Made by a program: the position numbers and the translations under genes. This document shows, one piece after another, positions 36,282 to 44,810 of a stretch of DNA of 55,972 nt. The notes under the pieces were generated by a model. The model had not been told where the DNA came from. It saw only the letters and a program-made list of their open reading frames with translations, and ran no database searches. Source of the stretch: Azospirillum sp. TSO35-2 (lineage in GTDB: Bacteria > Pseudomonadota > Alphaproteobacteria > Azospirillales > Azospirillaceae); assembly GCF_003116095.1 (NCBI RefSeq), contig NZ_LGRA01000018.1, forward strand, positions 121,457-177,428, written 5' to 3'. Every line of letters starts with the position of its first letter. The stretch's first letter is position 1.

Positions 36282-37182
36282 GCGGCGCCGCGGTGCGCCC
36301 TGCCGCCGGCGGGGCGCTGGCCGGGGCGGCGGTCTTCGCCAGATGCAGCCAGCGGCGGTAGGCGTCCACCCCGACCGGGGCGCGGTGCCGGCGGCCGATG
36401 CGGATGATCTCCGGCAGCGCCATCAGCACCTTCAGGTCGGTCAGCCGCGGGCCGTGCCGCAGGTTCTTCCAGCTGTTGCCGGCCCAGGTCCGCGCCAGCC
36501 GCCACGCCATCAGCGACGACGGGCAGCGCGCCACCTCGCGGATCAGGTCGTTGCGGTGGTTGTAGAAGCGCTCCAGCCCCGGCTTGCGGCCCTTCTCGCT
36601 CTTGTCGTGGTAGACCATGACGTCGGGCAACGCCACGACGCGGTAGCCGGCGCCGAGCAGCCGCAGGCAGCGGTCCTTCTCCTCCCCCTGGCGGTAGAGT
36701 TCGGGCATGTAGAGCCCGACCGCCTCGACATGCTCGCGCCGCAGCAGATGGCCGCAGCCGACGTACCACGGCACGTCGAAGGGGGCGGCGGCCTTGGGGA
36801 AATAGACCAGCCCGTCGCGCGTCTCGATGTTGCAGGCGACCGCGGCGACGTCCGGATGCTCCTGCAGGTAGGCGACGCAGCGGGCCAGCCCGTCCGGCTG
36901 CTCGAACCAGCTGTCGTCGTCGACCGACAGGATGCAGTCGCCGCTGGTGTTCACGAAGCCGAAGTTGCGGGCCAGGATCAGCCCGCCATTGTGCGGCTGG
37001 CGGATGTAGCGGACGGTCGGGAACTCCGCCCGCATCATGGCGCCGGTGCCGTCGGTGGAGCCGTCGTCGATGACGATGATCTCCATCGGCGGCGTGGTCT
37101 GGCCCATCAGCCGGGTCAGCGCGGTGCGCAGCTCCGGCCCCCGGTTGTAGGTGGCGATGACGGCGCTGACGGTCAGCGTCAT
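36232..37182 (-). CDS. Family 2 glycosyltransferase
   Basis: A 316-residue cytoplasmic/peripheral transferase of the GT-A fold. The N-terminus MTLTVSAVIATYNRGPELRT, the nucleotide-sugar motif IIVIDDGSTDGTG (about 35-47), the DxD-like SVDDDSWFEQ (about 87-96) and the acceptor-domain Glu in YRQGEEKDRCLRL are all in place. It is likely to add a sugar in surface-polysaccharide assembly. The C-terminal 30 residues are Ala/Pro-rich and overlap the MAPEG gene. Its ATG overlaps the stop of the polymerase-like gene by four bases (ATGA), so the two are translationally coupled. Confidence 0.9.
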   Translation of the reverse strand: MTLTVSAVIATYNRGPELRTALTRLMGQTTPPMEIIVIDDGSTDGTGAMMRAEFPTVRYIRQPHNGGLILARNFGFVNTSGDCILSVDDDSWFEQPDGLARCVAYLQEHPDVAAVACNIETRDGLVYFPKAAAPFDVPWYVGCGHLLRREHVEAVGLYMPELYRQGEEKDRCLRLLGAGYRVVALPDVMVYHDKSEKGRKPGLERFYNHRNDLIREVARCPSSLMAWRLARTWAGNSWKNLRHGPRLTDLKVLMALPEIIRIGRRHRAPVGVDAYRRWLHLAKTAAPASAPPAAGRTAAPLTRPVAAEQPSPARSD

Positions 37183-38642
37183 GACGGTTCCCTTCCGACG
37201 ATGGCTTGTCCTGCGAGTGGCGCGTGCGGCAGGCCCGGCCTCGGATTTGGCCTCGGATTTGGCGGCGCGACCATCGGGCCCAGCGGATCGTCGTCCAGGA
37301 TGCCCCAGGCGCGCAGGGCGCGCGTCAGCCCGATCCACAGCAGGATCGGCAGCAGCGAGAAGAAGCCGAACTTCACGATGGTGATGTTGCCGTCGCGGAA
37401 CCACTGCAGCGACAGCGGCAGGAAGGCGCAGTAGAACAGCACGGCGTAGCGGTTGCGGAAGCCGCTGGTCCAGAACCAGCGGTGCAGCCGGCCCAGGATC
37501 AGCCCGACCACCACCATGGTGACGATCATCCCGATCCAGCCCGCGCTCATCCAGCCGTCGCCGGGCAGCGAGGTGGTGAGGTTGTAGAAGACGCCGTAGT
37601 CGTTCAGCTCCACCCAGCGCACCGGCGCGCCCACCGGCTTGCCCGGCCACAGCAGGCGGGGGATCGGCTCGGTGAAGAGCTGGAGATACTGGGTGAACCA
37701 AGTGTAGGTCGCCGACTGCTTCGGCACCACCCACAGGATGAAGGACAGGAAGTCGAAGTTCGCCAGATCCTGGCCGGCCAGCGCGTCGAGCGCCCGGCCG
37801 CTGCCGCTGCCGCCGTTGAACTTCAGCAGGACGGAGACGGGCGCATCGCCGGCCAGCACGTCGCGGAAGGCGTCGCGGTTGTTGCCCAGCACGGTGAACA
37901 GCCCCAGCACCGGCACCGCCGCCAGCGCGTGCCACGCCCGGAACCACTTGGTCCGCGTGCGGTAGAGCAGCAGCAGCACCAGCCCCAGGATGCCCATGAT
38001 GATCGCCCAGCGCCCCCAGCCGAGATAGGCGCGGTAGGCGACGAAGCCGGCGAAGGGGATGAAGGACAACGGGTGGAAGCGGCAGATCCAGATCAGCCCC
38101 AGCGTCAGCGGCAGGCCCATCGAATGCGCCTCGGCGATGTAGCCGGTGGTGTTGGTGTAGATCGGCTGGCCGGTGGTCGGATCGCGCTCCATCTGGACGT
38201 CGCCGGTGCCGTCGAAGCTGGCGCCGGCCTGCCGCTGGATCGCCGAATAGATGGCGAGCGGCGCCAGCAGCGCCGCCGTGGTCAGGAAGGCGACGATGTC
38301 GACGCGGTCGAACGAGAAGGCCGGCGGCGGCGCGCCGCCCGGCTGCCAGTCCGGCCGGATGTTGCCGGCCCAGGCGCAGGCGGCGGCGAAGGCGATCAGC
38401 GCCACCGAACTGACCACCAACGTGAAGACGAACTGCTGCGCGTCGGGCCAATAGCCCATGAACAGCCAGACATCGTCGAAATGCTGGGTGTGGACCAGGA
38501 TCGGCCGCATGACGAAGACCAGACCGTGGAAGATCAGGTACAGCGTCAGCGGATGGAACATCGACGCGCTGCCGGTGCTGAGGAACACCACGGTCACCAG
38601 CACCAGAACCAGCACCTGCGCGATCAGCGCCATTTCGATCAT
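37179..38642 (-). CDS. Polytopic O-antigen/exopolysaccharide polymerase-like membrane protein
   Basis: A 487-residue integral membrane protein with roughly ten to twelve helices, beginning MIEMALIAQVLVLVLVTVVFL. Two large loops hold charged, tryptophan-rich sequence (RDPTTGQPIYTNTTGYIAEAHSMG; FTEPIPRLLWPGKPVGAPVRW). PRLLWPGKP and the late GDGWMSAGWIGM are reminiscent of Wzy/EpsG-type polymerases, a family defined by topology more than sequence. GGAG lies 6-8 bases before ATG 38642. It is the first gene of a two-gene unit with the GT2 gene. Polymerase function is inferred from context. Confidence 0.75.
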   Translation of the reverse strand: MIEMALIAQVLVLVLVTVVFLSTGSASMFHPLTLYLIFHGLVFVMRPILVHTQHFDDVWLFMGYWPDAQQFVFTLVVSSVALIAFAAACAWAGNIRPDWQPGGAPPPAFSFDRVDIVAFLTTAALLAPLAIYSAIQRQAGASFDGTGDVQMERDPTTGQPIYTNTTGYIAEAHSMGLPLTLGLIWICRFHPLSFIPFAGFVAYRAYLGWGRWAIIMGILGLVLLLLYRTRTKWFRAWHALAAVPVLGLFTVLGNNRDAFRDVLAGDAPVSVLLKFNGGSGSGRALDALAGQDLANFDFLSFILWVVPKQSATYTWFTQYLQLFTEPIPRLLWPGKPVGAPVRWVELNDYGVFYNLTTSLPGDGWMSAGWIGMIVTMVVVGLILGRLHRWFWTSGFRNRYAVLFYCAFLPLSLQWFRDGNITIVKFGFFSLLPILLWIGLTRALRAWGILDDDPLGPMVAPPNPRPNPRPGLPHAPLAGQAIVGREPS

Positions 38643-38766
38643 CGGCACTCCGTCCCCTGTTGCGTGCACGCCGAAGCGCGGCCGGTCGGGCGCGGGCATG
38701 CGCCTGGGACCGGCCGGTCCGGTTAGGAGGAAAAGCCAGCCTATACGTCCCGTCCCGGGTCGGCAG

Positions 38767-38796
38767 GGGTGCAGAGGGCGTGCGCCCTTCGCACCC
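38767..38796. repeat. Nested palindrome upstream of the beta-helix gene
   Basis: GGGTGC and GCACCC enclose a second inverted repeat AGGGCG/CGCCCT, forming one interrupted stem in the divergent promoter region between the polymerase-like gene and the beta-helix gene. Confidence 0.5.
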
Positions 38797-38886
38797 GCAC
38801 ACCCCCTTCGCGCTTTTGCGGCCCTGTCGGCGCTGCGCCAGTCTCCCCCCTTCGGCAGATCGCCTGCCGCGATGGAGGGCTGAGCC

Positions 38887-40785
38887 ATGCCTCGTTTTTG
38901 GCCGGATGCGTTCCGGAGACTCATGGTCCGGAGTTTGGCGTTCCGGACTCTGGCGGGTGTTCCGCTTGCGGTGCTGTTGCTGGCGTCGGCGCCGCAACCG
39001 GCCGCGGCGGCGGACACCACCTTCTACGTCGCCCCCAACGGCAACGACCATTGGTCGGGGCGGCTGACGACCCCGGCGCCGGACGGGCGCGACGGTCCCT
39101 TCGCCAGCCCGGCGCGCGCGCTGGAGGCGGCCCGGCGCGGCGGCCCGGCGACGATCCGGCTGCACGGCGGCACCTACCGCCTGACGGCGCCGCTGGTCGT
39201 CGACTCATCGCTGTCCGGCCTGCGCCTGACCAACGTCGAGGGGGAACAGCCGGTGCTGTCCGGCGGTGAGCTGGTTGGGGGCGGCAACCTCGACCGCGGC
39301 GTGCTGTCGGCGCCGCTGGCGCGCGAGCCGGGGCTGGACGTCGCGCTCGGCGGCCGGCGGCTCGACGCGGCGCGCAGCGGCCCCTTCGACCCGGCGGACC
39401 CGCTGCGCAGCGGCTGGTTCATGGCCCAGGCGGCGGGTGGCGGCAAGGATGCCGGGTCGAAGCGCCAGATGCGGCTGCCCGCCGGCACGCTGAAGGCGGC
39501 GTGGGCCGGGCCGGGGGTGCGGGCGCAGGCGCTGGACCGCGAACGGCTGTCCGACGACCTGTTGGGCGTCGCGTCGAGCGATCCCGGCGGGATGCTGACC
39601 TTCGACCGCGACGGCCAGTACGCCTACCGCGACGGCTCCACCGTGCGGCTGCTCGGCCACCCCGATTTCCTGACCCGACCCGGCCAGTTCGCCTGGGACG
39701 CCAAGGCCGGCCGGCTGCTGGTGCGGCCGCCGGCCGGGCTCGACACCGGAAGGGCGGAGCTGGTGGTGGCGCGGCAGGGCACCCTGCTGCGACTGGACAC
39801 CGCGCAGAACGTGGCGGTGGAGGGGCTGACCTTCACCGACGTGCCGTGGGACGGCAGCGCCGTGCTGGCGAAGGGCGGCAGCGGGCTCCGCATCGCCGGC
39901 AACCGCTTCGCCCTGGTCGGCACCGCGGTGAGGCTGGACGGCGTCAGCCGCAGCGAGGTGACGGGCAACCGGATGGAGCATCTCGGCCGCAGCGGCGTCG
40001 AACTGGCGCCGGGCAGCAACGAGAACCGCATCCTCGGCAACCGCATCAGCGACATCGGCGAGGTGCGCTTCTTCGGTGGCGGGGTGATGGCGTCCGGCAT
40101 CCACCGCACGCTGATCGCCCACAACGACATCCGCCACGCCGCGCGCTACGGCATCTCGATCAAGAACTGGAATCCGCAGACGGTGAACAGCGACAACGTC
40201 GTCGAATACAACCGCATCCGCGACACCGCCCGAGAGACCGCCGACGCCGGCGCGATCGAGACGCTGGGGCGCAGCGACATCGACACCCGCACGGTGATCC
40301 GCTTCAACGACATCCGCGACACCGGCGGGCTCGCCACCGACGCGCAGGGGCGCTGGCTGAACCGCTACAAGGGCTTCGGCATCTATCTGGACGATTTGAC
40401 CAACGGGGTGACGGTGCAGGGCAACGTGCTGGAGAACACCGGAATGGCGGCGGTCTTCGTGCATGGCGGCAACGGCAACCGCGTGGCCGACAACGTCGTC
40501 CTGATGACCGACCCCAAGGACCGCTTCCTGCGTCTGGAGTGGGTGCCGAGCGCCGGTCCGGCCGGGCGGATGCACGACAATGTCGCCAGCGACAACGTGG
40601 TCGACGGGCCGTCGGCCAAGGATCAGGTGGTCAACAGCCTGAGCGGCGGCGATTTCCGCATCGAGCGGACCCAGACGCAGAACGCCGTCCGCGCCGCCGG
40701 CGCGCCCGAGGCCCGGGTGATGGACCGTGTGCGGGGGATGAAGGAACTGCCGCTGGACCGCGTCGGGCCGGAGGGAATGCGCTGA
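38887..40785 (+). CDS. Exported right-handed parallel beta-helix protein
   Basis: A 632-residue protein with a signal peptide (AGVPLAVLLLASAPQPAAAAD, cleavage near residue 42). The opening FYVAPNGNDHWSGR, GPFASPARALEAAR and IRLHGGTYRLTAPL segment is typical of parallel beta-helix (pectate-lyase-like) proteins. Coils follow at about 320-560 with repeated NRxx-I-xN motifs (GNRMEHLGRSGVELAPGSNENRILGN). The family includes polysaccharide lyases, epimerases and hydrolases; I cannot assign a substrate. Its position beside a polymerase-like gene and a GT2 suggests modification or trimming of a secreted polysaccharide. Confidence 0.85.
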   Translation: MPRFWPDAFRRLMVRSLAFRTLAGVPLAVLLLASAPQPAAAADTTFYVAPNGNDHWSGRLTTPAPDGRDGPFASPARALEAARRGGPATIRLHGGTYRLTAPLVVDSSLSGLRLTNVEGEQPVLSGGELVGGGNLDRGVLSAPLAREPGLDVALGGRRLDAARSGPFDPADPLRSGWFMAQAAGGGKDAGSKRQMRLPAGTLKAAWAGPGVRAQALDRERLSDDLLGVASSDPGGMLTFDRDGQYAYRDGSTVRLLGHPDFLTRPGQFAWDAKAGRLLVRPPAGLDTGRAELVVARQGTLLRLDTAQNVAVEGLTFTDVPWDGSAVLAKGGSGLRIAGNRFALVGTAVRLDGVSRSEVTGNRMEHLGRSGVELAPGSNENRILGNRISDIGEVRFFGGGVMASGIHRTLIAHNDIRHAARYGISIKNWNPQTVNSDNVVEYNRIRDTARETADAGAIETLGRSDIDTRTVIRFNDIRDTGGLATDAQGRWLNRYKGFGIYLDDLTNGVTVQGNVLENTGMAAVFVHGGNGNRVADNVVLMTDPKDRFLRLEWVPSAGPAGRMHDNVASDNVVDGPSAKDQVVNSLSGGDFRIERTQTQNAVRAAGAPEARVMDRVRGMKELPLDRVGPEGMR

Positions 40786-40803
40786 CGCGAGGGTGGGGTG
40801 GTT

Positions 40804-40888
40804 GCCCTCTCCCGCCTCTCGCGCAAACGCAGTTTGCGCTGACGGCGTCAGGCGGATCGAAGATCCGCTGAGAGCCCTGGGAGAGGGC
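40804..40888. repeat. REP-like mosaic element, copy 1 (three nested hairpins)
   Basis: Outer arms GCCCTCTCCC (40804-40813) and GGGAGAGGGC (40879-40888) enclose the palindrome GCGCAAACGCAGTTTGCGC and a second hairpin GCGGATC-GAA-GATCCGC. The first 44 bases are identical to 52513-52556. Confidence 0.85.
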
Positions 40889-40923
40889 ATCGACGCCACG
40901 TGCGAACCAGAACCCGCCGACAC

Positions 40924-41391
40924 TCACACCGCGATCTGCGTCACCAGCGGCGTGTTCACCCCGGCGTCGGCGCGGCGGTAGGCGTCGATCGCCTCGGACC
41001 ACGGCTCGATCGTCAGGCCGCTGCCCATCGCCTCCTGGTGGATGCTCTGGGCGACGTAGCCGGCGTTGGGAAGGGCGGTCTGCGGCACCGGGCTGCCGGT
41101 GACCGGGCCGCTGTCCGTCGCCGTGCCGCCGCCGATGGTGAAGCCGCCGGCCGAACCGCCGCTGGCGCGCGCCCGCGACGCCGTCGAGTCGGTGTCGGCG
41201 CGGCCGCTGCCCTGCAGCGCGTCGCCGGTCGCCTGGGTGTCGTCGGAGCTGCGCTTGCGCTCCTGCTCCCCGGGGACGCGGCGGATCGGCTGGACCGCCG
41301 CGGCGTCGCTGGCCAGCATCTGACGCAGCTTCGCCAACCCTGCGGGGGGTTGCGCGCTGGTCGGTGCGGGAAGGGCGGCCAGTCCGGACAC
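40924..41391 (-). CDS. Hypothetical protein (155 aa)
   Basis: Starts at GTG 41391, with a poor GAGG about 13 bases upstream. The N-terminal two thirds are low complexity (Ala, Ser, Gly, Thr). The last 45 residues look ordered (YVAQSIHQEAMGSGLTIEPWSEAIDAYRRADAG) and may be the conserved part. I do not recognise a family. There is no signal peptide or membrane helix. Confidence 0.5.
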   Translation of the reverse strand: MSGLAALPAPTSAQPPAGLAKLRQMLASDAAAVQPIRRVPGEQERKRSSDDTQATGDALQGSGRADTDSTASRARASGGSAGGFTIGGGTATDSGPVTGSPVPQTALPNAGYVAQSIHQEAMGSGLTIEPWSEAIDAYRRADAGVNTPLVTQIAV

Positions 41392-41508
41392 GGGGGGCGG
41401 TTACCTCGGGCTCGATGACGGAACGGAAGCGGGATCACGCACACAGTTTGTCATGCGAAACAGGGTAGCAAGGCAAGTGTTCCCGAAAACTTAAAATGTC
41501 CGCTAAAT

Positions 41509-41524
41509 GTCGCAAGACTGCGAC
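41509..41524. promoter_or_regulatory. Inverted repeat upstream of the histidine kinase
   Basis: GTCGCA-AGAC-TGCGAC in an AT-richer promoter-like stretch, about 80 bases before the kinase start and between divergent genes; a candidate operator. Confidence 0.35.
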
Positions 41525-41602
41525 GTCCCGGCGCAGACGAACACTCGGCAGGATGGCAAGCGGCTGCTAGACTGCCCCGTTCGATAGTGCACCCCCGAAC
41601 CG

Positions 41603-43651
41603 ATGGATGGCGCGCCGCCCTTGCCAGCCCAGACCCCCGACACCCCGGCGAAGCCGACCGGCGATTGGCCCGACGACTGGCCCTACGGCCTGCCGGGGGC
41701 GACGCCCGACTCCGGCCTGGCCGCGCTGGCGCTGGAGCAGATGGACCAGGGGGTGATCCTGGTCGACGCCGACCTGACGGTGCGGGTCATCAACGGCCCG
41801 CTGTACGAGTTGTTCGGCCGCCCCCGCGACTCCCTGCGCCGGGCGAGCTACGCCGATCTGGTGCGAGCCCTGGCCGAGAACGGCGAATACGGCCCCGGCG
41901 ACCTCGACGACATCGTCGCGAGTCGGATCGACGAGGCGCGCCGCGCCGACCCGCCGTTGTTCGAGCATCGCCGCCCGAATGGCCGGGTGCTGGAGGTGCG
42001 CACCCGCCGCACCCCGGCCGGCGGCTTCGTCCGCACCTACGCCGACATCACCGAGCGCAAGCGCGCCGACGACGAGCTGGCGACGCAGCGGCACCTGCTG
42101 CGCCTGACGCTGGAGAACATGGGCCAGGGGATCGTCCTGCTCGACCGCGACCTGCGCTACATCGCCTGGAACGCCAACGCCCGCGACCTTCTGGGCCTGC
42201 CGGAGGAGATGCTGCGCGGTGCGCCGACGCTGGAGGAGGTGGTGCGCTTCCAGCTCGCCACCCGCCAGCTGGAGATGCCGGCCGGTGCCCCCGATTTCGG
42301 CGACGACCTGGAGGCGAAGCTGCGCCACCTGATGCAGCGGCTGGGCCGGCCGGAGCGCGAGTTCGTCTACGCCCGCCCCCAGGGCGACGGCCGCTTCATC
42401 GAGGTGCGGGTGGTGCCGTTGCCCGACGGCGGGCAGGTCCGCACCTTCACCGACATCACCGACCGCGTCATCGCCGACGAGGCGGTGCGCCAGAGCCGCG
42501 AGATCCTGACCGGGGTCATCGACGCCATTCCGGCGCTGATCGACGTGAAGGACCGCGACGGCGTCGTCCGGCTGACCAACCGCTATTACCGCGACACCTA
42601 CGGCGCGGACGCCGGCCCGCCCGCCGGTCCCGCCACCGACCGCGCCGCCGCGCTCGACCGGCTGGTGGTGGAGAGCGGCCAGGGCGTGCCCTTCCACGAG
42701 GACAGCGCGCCGGACGCCGCCGGGCAGCCGCGCCACTGGCTGGCCACCAAGATGCCGCTGACCGACGAGGGCGGCGAGGTCACCCACATCGTCACCGTCG
42801 CGCTGGACATCACCGCCCGCAAACGGGCGGAGGCGGAGCTGCGCGACGCCCAGGCCAGCCTGATCCAGGCGGAAAAGCTGTCCTCGCTGGCGCAACTGGT
42901 CGCCGGCGTCGCGCACGAGGTGAACACGCCGATCGGCGTCACCCTGACCGCCATCTCCCACCTGGGCGAGGAGGTCCGCCGCATCCGTACCCTGTTCGAG
43001 GAAAACCGCATCCGCCGCAGCGACTTCCAGGATTTCCTGGACGTGGCGTGGGAGACGACGCGGATGATCCTGACCAACGTGGAACGCGCGACCGGCCTGA
43101 TCCAGAGCTTCAAGCAGGTCGCCTCCGACCAGGCGAGCGGCGAGCGCCGCCCCTTCGACCTCGCCGCCTACGTCGACGAGGTGCTGCTGAGCCTGCGCCC
43201 GCGCCTGCGCCGCACCGCGGTGACGGTGGCGGTCGATATCCCCCCCGGCCTGATCGTCGACGGCTATCCCGGATCCTTCGCCCAGGTCCTGTCGAACCTG
43301 ATCATCAACGCCCTGGTCCACGCCTATGACGAGGGCCAGCCCGGCCGCATCACCCTGACCGCCCGCGAGGACCCGCCGGGCTGGATCGACATGCGCTACG
43401 CCGACGACGGCAAGGGCATCCCCGCCGCCATCCGCGGCCGGGTGTTTGAGCCCTTCTTCACCACCAAGCGCGGCACCGGGGCGAGCGGCCTGGGGCTGAG
43501 CATCTGCGCCAACATCATGGCCGGCACCATGCGCGGCGGCATCGCGCTGGAGGATAGCGCGCTGGAGGATGGGGAGGGGCGGGGAACGCGCTTCGTGCTG
43601 CGCTTCCCGATGGGCGACGACCGGGCAACGGCCCCCGCCGCCGAAACCTGA
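41603..43651 (+). CDS. Multi-PAS sensor histidine kinase
   Basis: A 682-residue cytoplasmic kinase. It has three PAS domains (about 40-160 with MDQGVILVDADLTVRVIN; 165-300 with MGQGIVLLDRDLRYIAWN; 300-415 with IDAIPALIDVKDRDGVVRLTN), each ending in a YxDITER/TDITDR-type PAC motif. Then come the dimerisation/phosphoacceptor helix with His438 in GVAHEVNTPIG, and the HATPase domain (N-box NLIINALVHAY, G1 DDGKGIP, G2 GLGLSI). There are no membrane helices, so it senses a cytoplasmic cue. No cognate response regulator is adjacent; the nearest is at 50628. The gene lies in the polysaccharide/signalling region and stands alone. Confidence 0.93.
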   Translation: MDGAPPLPAQTPDTPAKPTGDWPDDWPYGLPGATPDSGLAALALEQMDQGVILVDADLTVRVINGPLYELFGRPRDSLRRASYADLVRALAENGEYGPGDLDDIVASRIDEARRADPPLFEHRRPNGRVLEVRTRRTPAGGFVRTYADITERKRADDELATQRHLLRLTLENMGQGIVLLDRDLRYIAWNANARDLLGLPEEMLRGAPTLEEVVRFQLATRQLEMPAGAPDFGDDLEAKLRHLMQRLGRPEREFVYARPQGDGRFIEVRVVPLPDGGQVRTFTDITDRVIADEAVRQSREILTGVIDAIPALIDVKDRDGVVRLTNRYYRDTYGADAGPPAGPATDRAAALDRLVVESGQGVPFHEDSAPDAAGQPRHWLATKMPLTDEGGEVTHIVTVALDITARKRAEAELRDAQASLIQAEKLSSLAQLVAGVAHEVNTPIGVTLTAISHLGEEVRRIRTLFEENRIRRSDFQDFLDVAWETTRMILTNVERATGLIQSFKQVASDQASGERRPFDLAAYVDEVLLSLRPRLRRTAVTVAVDIPPGLIVDGYPGSFAQVLSNLIINALVHAYDEGQPGRITLTAREDPPGWIDMRYADDGKGIPAAIRGRVFEPFFTTKRGTGASGLGLSICANIMAGTMRGGIALEDSALEDGEGRGTRFVLRFPMGDDRATAPAAET

Positions 43652-43667
43652 CCGGAGGCGGGGTGCG

Positions 43668-44348
43668 TCAGGAGATCTGCGAGGCGACCCGGCCGGGATC
43701 GACGCAGTAGGGCACCGGCGTGACATAGGCCGTCAGGTAATCCTCCTGGGCGAGCGGTTTCCGGTAGGCGGTCAGGCCGTGCCCGAAGGCGATCTGGGAG
43801 CGCTGGTGCGCCAGGATCTGCAGGTCGATCGGCATGTAGAGCGTCTCGAAGATCCTCAGGCACTTCGCGATGCCGCGCCGGCTGACGATGTAGCCCTGCA
43901 GGCCGCAGCCGTACCCGGCGGCCTCGCCCTTGCCATTCCGCGGCATCCGGTCGGTGATGTAGACGACGTCGGCGTCGGTCGGGATGGTGATGCTCTCGAA
44001 GGTCCGGCAGGGGACGGCGTCGTCCTCGAACACCACCAGATAGTCCAGCCCGCGCTCCCGGCCGCGGCGCCAGCACTGGATGTGCGAATAGGCGCAGGCG
44101 ATCTCGGTGAACATCAACGGGCCGTTCTGCCGGCGCGGGTCGTGGCGCTCATGGTCGGTCCAGCGCAGGTCGGTGACGTCGACCCGGACGTTTTCGATGG
44201 AGAAGCCCTGCCGGAGGTCTTCGACCGAAACGGCGTCGAAGAACTCGAACGACGGCAGGAAGCGGTCGGCGTTCTCCTTGAACAGGCTGCGCCGGGACGA
44301 CCCCTTCAGCGAGATGCAGCACTGCGCGATCTTCAGCGACGATGACAT
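43668..44348 (-). CDS. Family 25 glycosyltransferase
   Basis: A 226-residue protein resembling GT25 (LPS core beta-galactosyltransferase type): early ISLKGSSRRSLF, FEFFDAVSVEDL, the central TEIACAYSHIQCWRRG (the conserved GEIGC-x-SH block), GLDYLVVFEDDAV (DxD metal site EDD) and YVTPVPYCVD near the end. It acts in the cytoplasm on a lipid-linked acceptor (family knowledge). ATG 44348 is chosen over 44396 because the conserved region starts at once; no strong ribosome-binding site is visible for either. Confidence 0.82.
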   Translation of the reverse strand: MSSSLKIAQCCISLKGSSRRSLFKENADRFLPSFEFFDAVSVEDLRQGFSIENVRVDVTDLRWTDHERHDPRRQNGPLMFTEIACAYSHIQCWRRGRERGLDYLVVFEDDAVPCRTFESITIPTDADVVYITDRMPRNGKGEAAGYGCGLQGYIVSRRGIAKCLRIFETLYMPIDLQILAHQRSQIAFGHGLTAYRKPLAQEDYLTAYVTPVPYCVDPGRVASQIS

Positions 44349-44810
44349 TGTGGCGGGTCCATGGATGGGGCGGTTCGGCGATCCGGGCGCCAGCATGATG
44401 AAAGCGGATTTTCCGTTTGCAACTCCTGAAATTCGACGTCGGGACGGGTCGGACGTTCGGCAAGGCGGACGCCCGAAGCAGGGCCATAGTCGAGTCGGAA
44501 AGGAATCGTAAATTTTTCGGGAAAAAGCAGCTCCGCCCCGGATCGATCCGGTCGGTTTGCCGAGGCTTTGAAAGGATCGTCCACAGTCGTGAAGAGTTCA
44601 GCCGATGTTGAGAAAGAAAACTTCCCGCCGCTGCGGATTTTTTTGGATTTGCGGAATGCAAATGTCCAGCAACGCCCGCCGCTGTGAGAAATATGCCGCA
44701 TTCCTTCTCTATGGGAATGAAACAGCGGAAGAGGGGATGATTGGAAGGGGGCGGCATCCATCATAATTCCGGTGTGAAACAGAACCGGCCGAAGGATCGG
44801 CCATCGTTTG
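44349..44810. other. AT-richer intergenic region between GT25 and the dCACHE cyclase
   Basis: About 460 bases with no gene. It holds a perfect 14-base palindrome CCGGATCGATCCGG (44538-44551) and a weak CCGC-CGCT-GCGG hairpin followed by seven Ts (44625-44644) that could terminate a short transcript. The rest looks like promoter DNA. Confidence 0.4.

Noticed and set aside
44625..44644. A terminator implying a second small RNA upstream of the dCACHE cyclase
   Set aside because: The stem is only four base pairs, too weak to claim despite the seven-T run.
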